From positions 1 to 7,018 of the forward strand of contig SBBK01000084.1 of the NCBI GenBank assembly GCA_005240025.1: DNA of 7,018 nt, given 5' to 3'. The position numbers and the translations under genes are program-made. Below the pieces are notes generated by a model, which was not told the DNA's origin, searched no databases, and saw only the letters and a program-made list of their open reading frames with translations. Shown piece after piece: positions 1 through 6,005 of the stretch (position 1 is the stretch's first letter; each line of letters starts with the position of its first letter). Origin of the DNA: an archaeon (GTDB lineage: Archaea > Thermoproteota > Nitrososphaeria > Nitrososphaerales > Nitrosopumilaceae).

Positions 1-1544
1 ACTGGCCTTATGGCGACTAGTGTTTTTGAAGACTGGCTTGCGGCAGGGGTATATTCCGGATCGAATGTCTTGTCGTTTCCTTGTTCACCTGAGCCCCATT
101 CCTGCGAAAAATACACAGAATACAAAATGTCGTTTAGATCCATTTTTTGTCCATGGTGCCAGTTGCTCCACGTCAGATCGTACGTTATCTTGCTTACGGC
201 ACGCGTGTTTTCCCCAACATTCACCCATTTTTGCAGGACAGGACTCCAATTCATAGCATCATCTGGCACTGGAAGCGTGCCATCTGGCCCCGCAGTCTCC
301 ACATTCCAGTATTGACGTACTGCAAAGTTTTGCCCGGAATAAGGATTTTTAAAAATTCCAGGGTCATATAGGGCATCCCAGACATATTTGCTATATGCAT
401 CACCAAAACCCCTTACCGGATTCCATGCTCCCTGATAGATTTGCTTTACACCAATTTTCAGTTCCGAGTCATCTGTTCTTGCATTAATTGGGGTAAATCT
501 TGTAGTGATGCCCCCTCCGAAATCATTTATGATGCCGCTGACTTTTTTGTTTGCTACAAATGGATCAATTTTGCTTGCAAGGAAAATTCTTACTGATTCA
601 TTTATTCCATTTGTGGTGGTCTGGCGTATCAGATCTTTTCTTTGTTCCGGTGATGTAAAGTTGCCAGAGTATATTTTCTGCGTCAGAATGTCAATTTCAG
701 AATTTTTGTAGTTCCAATATGAGGGGTTGTTAAAGCCCGGCATGTTTGAAAACCAGGGAGCATACATTTGTGCAAGGCCGATTGGATCGTATCTAACAAA
801 CGCCGAACGGCCAGCATAACCTTCCGTATATATGCTCCATTTTAGCTCCTGCGGGTCTGAACCATAAACTAGGACAAAAGCCTTGTTTAGATCACCAAAT
901 TCTTTTTTCACCGAAAACCCCATCCTCTCTAATTCGGAAGAGATTATTTCGCCTATGGATTTTCTTACAGGATCATCATTTCTAATAAAGAGAATAATTT
1001 CCACGGGATTGCCGTTGTGCGACCATTTACCATCTATTTTTTTTGCGCCGTTTTCGGTCAAGGCCTCCGTTATCAGGGAATCAGCAAGCTCTGGGGCGTA
1101 TCTAAAGTGGTATTTTTCCAGCTCATCTACAATCAGCAGATAGTCCGGATCAAACGGGCCATAATTTGAGATCATTGGAACCCCGAATCCGCCCATGAGT
1201 TCATCTACGATTAATTTTCTGTCAACCAGATAGTTTAGTGCAAATCGTGCCTTTTGTGAGGAAAATGGATTGAATTTTTCCCCCTCTGCAGGATTTACCA
1301 GTAGACCGTATGAGCCACCAGTAGCATAGAAGACCTGAACATTTTGTAGCGATTCTTGTCCCTGGAGAAGTTCTGATGGGACTCGTGAATAATATACATC
1401 AAGATTCCCCTTTTTGAGTTCTTCCAAGGCTGTGCTTTCCTCCAGATACTGTATGAATTGGACGCTGTCCACAAAAGTCCCTTTTTCTGCAAAACCAACT
1501 CCTATTGCAAACGAACACAGTAGAAAAATCAGGATCGGTTTCAC
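1..1544 (-). CDS. ABC transporter substrate-binding protein, family 5 (SBP_bac_5), 3' end outside window
   Basis: Secreted or membrane-tethered solute receptor of the peptide/nickel ABC-transporter type, expected to capture oligopeptides or a similar solute outside the cell and pass it to a permease. The permease is not in this window and the ligand cannot be told. The frame is open for 514 codons to the left edge. Residues 1-20 form a signal peptide (MKPILIFLLCSFAIGVGFAE). Residues 25-355 resemble the middle and C-terminal parts of the family: TALEELKKGNLDVYYSRVP (38-56), KARFALNYLVDRKLIVDE (98-115), YGPFDPDY (128-135) and RKSIGEIISSELERMGF (194-210). Residues 361-483 resemble the usual N-terminal part: a VWDALYDP helix (388-395), then WHHG (462-465) and NDILYSVYF (471-479). 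The order is therefore permuted (see findings). GTG 1544 is chosen because a TATA-like box sits about 26 bp upstream. TTG 1562 is the only other upstream start before an in-frame TAA. Family confidence is high. Confidence 0.88.
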   Translation of the reverse strand, partial: MKPILIFLLCSFAIGVGFAEKGTFVDSVQFIQYLEESTALEELKKGNLDVYYSRVPSELLQGQESLQNVQVFYATGGSYGLLVNPAEGEKFNPFSSQKARFALNYLVDRKLIVDELMGGFGVPMISNYGPFDPDYLLIVDELEKYHFRYAPELADSLITEALTENGAKKIDGKWSHNGNPVEIILFIRNDDPVRKSIGEIISSELERMGFSVKKEFGDLNKAFVLVYGSDPQELKWSIYTEGYAGRSAFVRYDPIGLAQMYAPWFSNMPGFNNPSYWNYKNSEIDILTQKIYSGNFTSPEQRKDLIRQTTTNGINESVRIFLASKIDPFVANKKVSGIINDFGGGITTRFTPINARTDDSELKIGVKQIYQGAWNPVRGFGDAYSKYVWDALYDPGIFKNPYSGQNFAVRQYWNVETAGPDGTLPVPDDAMNWSPVLQKWVNVGENTRAVSKITYDLTWSNWHHGQKMDLNDILYSVYFSQEWGSGEQGNDKTFDPEYTPAASQSSKTLVAIRP

Positions 1545-1567
1545 GAACTTGGTACAGCTCAATACAA

Positions 1568-1573
1568 TTTAAA
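1568..1573 (-). promoter_or_regulatory. TATA-like box for the substrate-binding protein gene
   Basis: On the minus strand the box reads TTTAAA within CTTTAAAT. It is centred about 26-27 bp upstream of the GTG at 1544. That is the usual TATA-to-start-site distance in archaea, so transcription would begin at or next to the start codon and the mRNA would be leaderless. This spacing is the main argument for GTG 1544 over TTG 1562. The site is inferred from sequence and distance only. Confidence 0.55.
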
Positions 1574-1589
1574 GCTCCAAAACCGCAGA

Positions 1590-1598
1590 TAATATTTT
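1590..1598 (+). promoter_or_regulatory. TATA-like box for the PD-(D/E)XK protein gene
   Basis: TAATATTTT on the plus strand is centred about 28-29 bp upstream of the ATG at 1623, giving a leaderless or nearly leaderless transcript. It lies back to back with the minus-strand box at 1568-1573, so two divergent promoters share a 78-bp gap and their TFB/TBP footprints would be close or overlapping. It is only about 16 bp from the GTG at 1611, which argues against that upstream start. Confidence 0.5.
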
Positions 1599-1622
1599 TG
1601 TGGGCATGATGTGACGCATGCC

Positions 1623-2297
1623 ATGCGACAGTTCAAATTCACAAGGAACGCACACAGGCCATTGGAACAAAGGCTCTGGCTTAATGGCCTCGACTGCATA
1701 ATATTAGGAGGCGTGTCCATCAAGGATTGTGCAATTATCCTCAACACAGACCAAGAAACCGCATGGAAAATGCTGCAGGAATTGTCCCAGCACGACATTG
1801 GGAGATTTGATGGCAACACCAGTGAATTTGCAGGCGGTGACAGGTTGCGAGCTGCCATTTTTGCAATACAGAAAGGCATTCCAATTGACGATGTGGCAAA
1901 ACACCTTGGTTGGAGAGATTTTGAGGGCCTCGTCGCGCGAATTTTAGAGAGCAAAGATTTTACAACAAAGAGAAATATGATCCTAAGGGAGCCGCGCATG
2001 GAAATAGATGTGGTTGGCATCAAGCTTGGGGTAACTATGTTGATTGATTGCAAACATTGGAAAAGGCGTAGCAGAGCATCACTTGAAAACGCAGTAGACA
2101 TGCAGATAGAACGCACCAAACATTATGTCTCAAAGACAGAGACAGTGGCAGCGCCCACAATAGTTACTCTGTATCAGGACAGCATAAGCTTCATCAAAAA
2201 TGTCCCAATCGTTCCGATCTTTCAGTTTTCATCGTTTGTTGACGAGTTTTATGGGAATCTTGAAAACATCAAAACTATAAGAAAAGAGTCACGATAA
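1623..2297 (+). CDS. PD-(D/E)XK nuclease-fold protein (Mrr/RecB-like), stand-alone
   Basis: Predicted 224-aa soluble protein with a restriction-endonuclease-like core. Residues 127-144 carry the core motif: E127-I-D129, a beta hairpin, then the I-D142-C-K144 strand, matching D...(D/E)xK. E101 or E109 in the preceding helix (WRDFEGLVARILES) could complete the metal site, and Q161 lies in the following helix as in Mrr-like members. Residues 23-62 (DCIILGGVSIKDCAIIL and the following helix) look like a winged helix. A second helical block with GIPIDDVAKHLGWRDFE (85-101) leads into the nuclease core. The likely role is metal-dependent DNA cleavage in repair or restriction; substrate and partner are unknown. 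No methyltransferase, helicase or specificity gene is adjacent, so a classical restriction system is not supported here. ATG 1623 is preferred to GTG 1611 from TATA spacing. Its 3' end overlaps the convergent DUF2070 gene by 23 bp. Confidence 0.72.
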   Translation: MRQFKFTRNAHRPLEQRLWLNGLDCIILGGVSIKDCAIILNTDQETAWKMLQELSQHDIGRFDGNTSEFAGGDRLRAAIFAIQKGIPIDDVAKHLGWRDFEGLVARILESKDFTTKRNMILREPRMEIDVVGIKLGVTMLIDCKHWKRRSRASLENAVDMQIERTKHYVSKTETVAAPTIVTLYQDSISFIKNVPIVPIFQFSSFVDEFYGNLENIKTIRKESR

Positions 2298-4017
2298 ACA
2301 AAGCCAAACTGCCGCCCATGAATACCTTTGAAAGGACGAGGCATTTGTCAAGCGCCCTTGAGAAATCCTCAAAAATAGAAGACCCCATAACCATGACGTC
2401 GGTTTTTTGTTCCAGAATTTCAAATGATGCGGAATCAAGGCCGTGTTCGGCATTTTTTGCGATTTTAAGGTACCAGTCTGCAATCTCCCGAGTTTTTGTA
2501 ATTTTGCCAAACGGATAATAACCAGTCCTGTTTCGGACCATTTTTGTGCTGTAGTGTGTATCCGATGTGCAGATTTCCAGAAGATTCAGACCATTTTTTG
2601 CAAAATGATCAACTATCTGTTCTCTTAGTCCGTTTTCCATGTTGTTTGAGTCTGCCCATCCGATGAAATATTTTGAATTGTTAATTTGCAGACATAAAAT
2701 GCCGATACCGCCAGGCCCCAGGTCATCTAGACTTAATTTCAATGCGTCTGAATTTGCGTACCCAAATTCTATTTGATGGCTTTCTTTTGTGACCAAGGTT
2801 TCGAGTGTGGCTTTTGCCGCCTTGAGCATGTCTTGTGAATCGGTTTCTGAGATCTCTTTTCCCATGGCGTTGTGACAATCTACTATGAGGATTTTTTCAA
2901 AGTTTCGATTGCCTGCAAACTGTTCGATTTCTTTTTTGATGTAAATTGGAACATCTTCCATTCCATGTGGAGAAAGCGACAGAAACAAAATTGCAGTTTT
3001 TTCAAAAAGTAAGCCTATTACACGGGCCTTGTTTATTTGCACCACAACCGGTGCTGTGCACATGAGGCCTTTTTTGAAGACACTGTTGTTCTGAAGACTA
3101 TGGAGATAATTTTCTACTACGGCTTGAGAGGGCAGGTTCAACGCATGATCAGATACACTGTGCATCACCATGGCAGATGAGTTCATCGTGGAGTATAGCC
3201 TGTATGTGATATTGCTTCCGCCAATCGGGTGGTATGGCCCAGGATGGATCCCAGGCAAAACCATCCTAAAGTCATTATTTTTTGAATACAATCGGATTTG
3301 TGAGGTAAGCACAGTAGACGGCGTCGATTTCTCAAGTAGAATAGATTCGACTTCGGAAAAATTTTTCTTCGATGTTGAGGTCAGATATGCCTGAATGAGC
3401 TTGTGTGTGCTTTCGACACTTGGCCTTCCTGCCCTGTCTGTCAGTACAGACCAAACAGAAGCAACTATCAAAAATGCGGCACCTGTGCCCAGAACAATTG
3501 GATCAGTAAGCGAGATTGCCCAGAGCTCTGTGGGTATCAAAGCCAAATACATTGCAAGTGGTTGGATGAGACAGATTGCCCATGCTTTTTTCATGGACAA
3601 CCCCAGTGTAGTAGTAAACAGACCAATTCTATAGCTGGCAAAAATCAGCATTCCTTCTGTAATGTAGAAAATTGAAAAGGAGTCTTTAGCTAGAATTATT
3701 GTCGATGCCATCCCGCTCAATGTAATTGCTAGCCACAGAAGATTTCCAAAAAGCGACATGTGTAATGACTTGGAATATTCTTTGTTTTTGATGAACCGCG
3801 AGTCCAAATATTGTGTTGCGGTCAGAGCACCAATTGCCAATGGCAGTCTAATTGCAATTTCGTCTGGTTTTCCCACATACCAGAGCACAATGATTGTGGA
3901 GGTGATAACGGCGGCGATTACCGAAATTATGAGTGAGTGATATCTGGATGAGGGGTTAATCAGGGTCAGTGAATAACGTTTATGGATTTTTGATACATCG
4001 TCGTAGGATTCTGTCAT
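2275..4017 (-). CDS. DUF2070 family polytopic membrane protein
   Basis: A 580-aa archaeal membrane protein of unknown function (DUF2070). About six or seven hydrophobic segments lie in residues 27-193 (roughly 27-48, 55-70, 86-110, 114-137, 145-165, 172-193). A soluble domain spans about 200-555 and a final hydrophobic helix spans about 562-579. The soluble part has a striking set of His/Asp motifs: GIHPGPYHPIGGSN (256-269, H258 and H263), SDHALNLPS (289-297), SPHGMED (349-355), VDCHNA (379-384), LGPGGIG (433-439) and TSDTHYS (484-490). These look like metal ligands or a catalytic centre, which is an inference. The ATG at 4017 is 8 bp after the Sec61-beta stop, so the two are probably translated from one mRNA; no separate promoter is seen. 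The pairing with Sec61-beta hints at a role near protein export or membrane-protein handling. The family call is made from remembered features of DUF2070, including the HPGP motif. Confidence 0.85.
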   Translation of the reverse strand: MTESYDDVSKIHKRYSLTLINPSSRYHSLIISVIAAVITSTIIVLWYVGKPDEIAIRLPLAIGALTATQYLDSRFIKNKEYSKSLHMSLFGNLLWLAITLSGMASTIILAKDSFSIFYITEGMLIFASYRIGLFTTTLGLSMKKAWAICLIQPLAMYLALIPTELWAISLTDPIVLGTGAAFLIVASVWSVLTDRAGRPSVESTHKLIQAYLTSTSKKNFSEVESILLEKSTPSTVLTSQIRLYSKNNDFRMVLPGIHPGPYHPIGGSNITYRLYSTMNSSAMVMHSVSDHALNLPSQAVVENYLHSLQNNSVFKKGLMCTAPVVVQINKARVIGLLFEKTAILFLSLSPHGMEDVPIYIKKEIEQFAGNRNFEKILIVDCHNAMGKEISETDSQDMLKAAKATLETLVTKESHQIEFGYANSDALKLSLDDLGPGGIGILCLQINNSKYFIGWADSNNMENGLREQIVDHFAKNGLNLLEICTSDTHYSTKMVRNRTGYYPFGKITKTREIADWYLKIAKNAEHGLDSASFEILEQKTDVMVMGSSIFEDFSRALDKCLVLSKVFMGGSLALFIVTLFL

Positions 4018-4025
4018 GTAGAATC

Positions 4026-4196
4026 TTATTTTATTAGAAAGGCATCAAGCAGCCACGAAATCACAATTAGTCCAGTAGGGATTGACACCACGATTCTTGG
4101 GTCCAGCCGGTAGCCTTTTGTATCATCTTCAAAGAAACGCAACAGACCTGCTGATGATGCTGGAAGCGGGGCACCTTTTTTCTTGCTACTGCTCAT
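4026..4196 (-). CDS. Preprotein translocase subunit Sec61-beta (SecG-type, archaeal)
   Basis: A 56-aa tail-anchored subunit of the SecYE-beta channel, which moves unfolded secretory proteins across, and membrane proteins into, the cytoplasmic membrane. Typical archaeal Sec61-beta traits are visible: a basic start (MSSSKKKGAPLPASSAG), the conserved segment SSAGLLRFFEDDTKGYRLDP (14-33), and one membrane helix at about 35-54 ending near the C-terminus. The length is normal for the family. ATG 4196 is chosen over longer in-frame starts up to 4271 because homologous sequence begins at MSSSKKK and a strong TATA box lies about 26 bp upstream. The gene is followed 8 bp later by DUF2070 on the same strand, so the two likely form an operon. 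Other Sec subunits are not in this window. Confidence 0.93.
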   Translation of the reverse strand: MSSSKKKGAPLPASSAGLLRFFEDDTKGYRLDPRIVVSIPTGLIVISWLLDAFLIK

Positions 4197-4215
4197 GATT
4201 GTGAAAGCTGGCCGA

Positions 4216-4227
4216 TTAAAATAAAAA
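4216..4227 (-). promoter_or_regulatory. TATA box of the Sec61-beta/DUF2070 operon
   Basis: On the minus strand the box reads TTTTTATTTTAA, centred about 26 bp before the ATG at 4196. It is the clearest TATA-like element in the window, and its spacing predicts a leaderless transcript. It sits in the 105-bp gap after the zinc-ribbon gene, so Sec61-beta and DUF2070 can be transcribed independently of that upstream gene. The rest of the gap (4197-4301) holds no ORF or RNA gene that I can support. Confidence 0.6.
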
Positions 4228-4301
4228 CTTTTGGTTAGTCGGTATTGTCGTCTGTCGATTTTTGCTCTCAAAGGTTAAAGCCAATGCACGTCAGTTTTGA
4301 A

Positions 4302-4628
4302 TCATTTTTGCAGTTTTTGGATCGTCTCAATGACGGAGTTTATCGATTTTAGAATTTGTTGCTGTTTTTGGAGGTCTTTTTCTGCATCTAGATCGGCTGC
4401 CAGCCGTTCAAGTTTTTTGTTCAGAGTTGCCAGTACCGGATTTGTGTCCTGTGGGGGTGTCTCAATTTTTTCGAGTTTTTGCTTGTCTGGCTCCCTCCCG
4501 CAGTTTATGCATAAGGCATTGCCATTCTTCATTACCCGAACACCACGGCAATAAGGGCATGGTTCTGCAATCAGGGTTGCGCCATGCAAGAGCATCTCGA
4601 CTGCCTTTTTTCTTAAATCCCCAGACAA
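4302..4628 (-). CDS. p27/SSSCA1-type zinc-ribbon protein with C-terminal coiled coil
   Basis: A small soluble protein of about 108 aa resembling the archaeal Sjogren's syndrome/scleroderma autoantigen 1 (Auto_anti-p27) family. The N-terminal helix RKKAVEMLLHGATLIAEPCP (6-25) leads into a zinc ribbon with ligands C24, C27 (CPYC) and C40, C43 (CINC). The core reads GVRVMKNGNALCINCG (29-44). A charged linker follows, then a predicted coiled coil from about residue 66 to the end (LNKKLERLAADLDAEKDLQK and beyond), suggesting oligomerisation or partner binding. Cellular function is not established. No ATG fits the N-terminus. TTG 4628 is chosen, and TTG 4631, the codon just before, is equally possible. 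Longer readings to 4901 would run antisense through the divergent aIF1 gene and lose the family's N-terminal position, so they are rejected. Confidence 0.82.
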   Translation of the reverse strand: MSGDLRKKAVEMLLHGATLIAEPCPYCRGVRVMKNGNALCINCGREPDKQKLEKIETPPQDTNPVLATLNKKLERLAADLDAEKDLQKQQQILKSINSVIETIQKLQK

Positions 4629-4652
4629 CAAAGATTTTTGATTAAACTTTCC

Positions 4653-4658
4653 TAAAAA
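4653..4658 (-). promoter_or_regulatory. Possible TATA-like element for the zinc-ribbon gene
   Basis: On the minus strand the sequence is TTTTTA, about 27 bp before TTG 4628 and 24-25 bp before TTG 4631. The match is weak and followed by G residues. The spacing is in range and supports a short-N-terminus start, but does not decide between the two adjacent TTG codons. Confidence 0.3.
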
Positions 4659-4683
4659 CGTAGTTTTGCCCCTTCCAATAAGG

Positions 4684-4690
4684 ATTAATA
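4684..4690 (+). promoter_or_regulatory. Possible TATA-like box of the aIF1/CPBP protease transcript
   Basis: ATTAATA on the plus strand is centred about 33 bp before the aIF1 ATG at 4720. At the normal archaeal distance transcription would begin near 4713, giving a leader of only about 6 nt. The 91-bp gap between the zinc-ribbon gene and aIF1 therefore seems to hold two divergent promoters. The call rests on composition and distance. Confidence 0.35.
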
Positions 4691-4719
4691 GCCGACTGAA
4701 GAGATGAATATAGTAATCA

Positions 4720-5028
4720 ATGGCAGTAATTTGCAATACGTGTGGTCTTCCTGAAGATTTGTGTGCCTGCGGTGATTTAAACAAGGAGAGTACGAAAATT
4801 GTTGTGAGGCTTGAAGAACGCCGCTTTAAAAAAAAGGGAACTATGATCGAAGGCTTGGACACTAAGCTAAATGACGTACACGGTACACTAAGTGAGCTCA
4901 AAAAACGCTACGCTTGTGGGGGAACCGCAAAGGACGACTATATTTTCCTGCAAGGCGATCATCGGGAAACCATGAAAGAGACCCTTGTCAGACTTGGGTT
5001 CTCAGAGTCCAGCATCGAAATCCACTGA
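4720..5028 (+). CDS. Translation initiation factor aIF1 (SUI1 family)
   Basis: A 102-aa archaeal homologue of eIF1/SUI1. It binds the small ribosomal subunit near the P site and helps select the correct start codon during initiation. The N-terminus carries a cysteine knuckle, C5-x2-C8-x6-C15-x-C17, common in archaeal aIF1 and likely to bind zinc. The SUI1 core follows: STKIVVRLEERRFKKKGTMI (24-43), then ELKKRYACGGTAKDD (59-73) and the diagnostic LQGDHRE (77-83), ending in LVRLGFSESSIEIH (89-102). Length and motifs are complete. The ATG at 4720 gives a normal N-terminus ending at the first Cys pair. The gene is divergent from the zinc-ribbon gene, and the CPBP protease gene begins one base after its TGA, so the two are probably cotranscribed. 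Confidence 0.95.
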   Translation: MAVICNTCGLPEDLCACGDLNKESTKIVVRLEERRFKKKGTMIEGLDTKLNDVHGTLSELKKRYACGGTAKDDYIFLQGDHRETMKETLVRLGFSESSIEIH

Positions 5029-5029
5029 T

Positions 5030-5992
5030 TTGCATACACAAAAGCTATTCCAAGGCATAGCAATCCCATACTCCGCCCTAGTTTCCGTAATATTTGGCCT
5101 GATGATTTTTTCATTCCCGATAGGAACATATGTTTTTTTTAATTCCCAGATTGGAAAAAGTATAGACTACAGTTATCCCATATCCGAGACCCTGTCTTGG
5201 GAACTTGGGGAATCATTTTCCACGGTTGGGATAGGGGATGTATTCGTTGGGGCATGGACCCTGTTTCTGATCTTGTTTACAATTTCCATTTTCGGACCAA
5301 AAAAGAACTTCCTTGGAGTGCTTTCCCCACTAATGGGAGGCCTGCGTCAGAGCCAAGACGGCAATTACTTGATACATACGATCAAATGGTTTTCAATAAT
5401 CATAGTTTTGTCGGAGGCAATAGCAGCAATCCAGGAATTGTTTGGGATAAAGACTGCGATGCCCCCATTTGAGAACGAACTTGTGCACTTGTTGTCCGTA
5501 ACGTATGCGCCGATAATAGAGGAGGTCGGCTTCAGGGTGATTTTAGTGGGGATCCCGCTGTTTTTGCTTTACTCGCAAAAGGCTTCAATAAAAAAATTTT
5601 TCATGACATTGTGGAATCCGTCTGCAAATCTTCCCGTATCCGGCCCAAAGGCAGTCATTGTAATTATCATAGCAGGTGTGCTCTTTGGAGCATTGCATCT
5701 GACAGAGCAGTGGGGCGAAGGCAAGTTTGCGCAGGCTGCGATGAGTGGCATCATATTGGGGTGGGTTTACTACAGATACGGTTTTGTATCCGCAATCCTG
5801 ATTCACTGGGCAACAAATTATGTAATCTTTTCGTACGGTTATTTGGTGTCAAGCATAAATGAAACGAACATTGCAGACGCGTTTTCACATTCCTTATTGC
5901 TTACAATTGAAATTTTATTTACAGTCACAGGGGTCTTGGCAATTGTACTGCTGATCTTGAACAAAAGACAAAAAATTACAGAACCAGTCTAG
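5030..5992 (+). CDS. CPBP-family intramembrane protease (Rce1/CaaX-type)
   Basis: A polytopic membrane protein with all three CPBP (Abi/Rce1-like) motifs. Counting from TTG 5030 (320 aa): EEVGFR gives E164, E165 and R169; the FGALH segment gives F219 and H223; and HWATN gives H259 and N263. These residues form the buried glutamate-type active site in the family, so the enzyme is probably active, cleaving a substrate within or at the membrane. Archaea lack typical prenylated CaaX proteins, so the substrate is unknown. About eight hydrophobic segments are seen, the first at about residues 10-35 and the last at about 287-311. No ATG precedes the first helix. TTG 5030, one base after the aIF1 stop, is chosen. 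TTG 4985 would add 15 polar residues and overlap aIF1 by 44 bp and remains possible; neither has a good ribosome-binding site. It ends 13 bp before the convergent surface-protein gene. Confidence 0.85.
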   Translation: MHTQKLFQGIAIPYSALVSVIFGLMIFSFPIGTYVFFNSQIGKSIDYSYPISETLSWELGESFSTVGIGDVFVGAWTLFLILFTISIFGPKKNFLGVLSPLMGGLRQSQDGNYLIHTIKWFSIIIVLSEAIAAIQELFGIKTAMPPFENELVHLLSVTYAPIIEEVGFRVILVGIPLFLLYSQKASIKKFFMTLWNPSANLPVSGPKAVIVIIIAGVLFGALHLTEQWGEGKFAQAAMSGIILGWVYYRYGFVSAILIHWATNYVIFSYGYLVSSINETNIADAFSHSLLLTIEILFTVTGVLAIVLLILNKRQKITEPV

Positions 5993-6005
5993 TTTGGAAT
6001 AAGAT

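Noticed and set aside
1559..2119. Long minus-strand reading frame of 186 codons opposite the nuclease gene
   Set aside because: It is antisense to a frame with clear nuclease motifs, has biased Ser/Cys/Leu-rich composition without domains, and has no promoter of its own.
1623..2297. Restriction-modification or other defence island centred on the nuclease
   Set aside because: No methyltransferase, helicase, toxin-antitoxin pair, integrase or repeat boundary is present; flanking genes are core housekeeping or membrane genes.
4197..4301. 105-bp gap upstream of Sec61-beta as a possible RNA gene or longer Sec61-beta N-terminus
   Set aside because: I see no tRNA cloverleaf or kink-turn/box C-D pattern, and the in-frame extension is basic sequence that includes the TATA box, so it is better read as a promoter region.
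4629..4901. N-terminal extension of the zinc-ribbon protein up to 4901
   Set aside because: The extra 91 codons are antisense to aIF1, have no family similarity, and would displace the known N-terminal position of the p27-like domain.
5030..5992. CPBP protein as an abortive-infection (Abi) or bacteriocin-immunity factor
   Set aside because: CPBP proteins are sometimes labelled Abi, but nothing nearby suggests phage defence or bacteriocins; linkage to aIF1 favours a chromosomal housekeeping protease.
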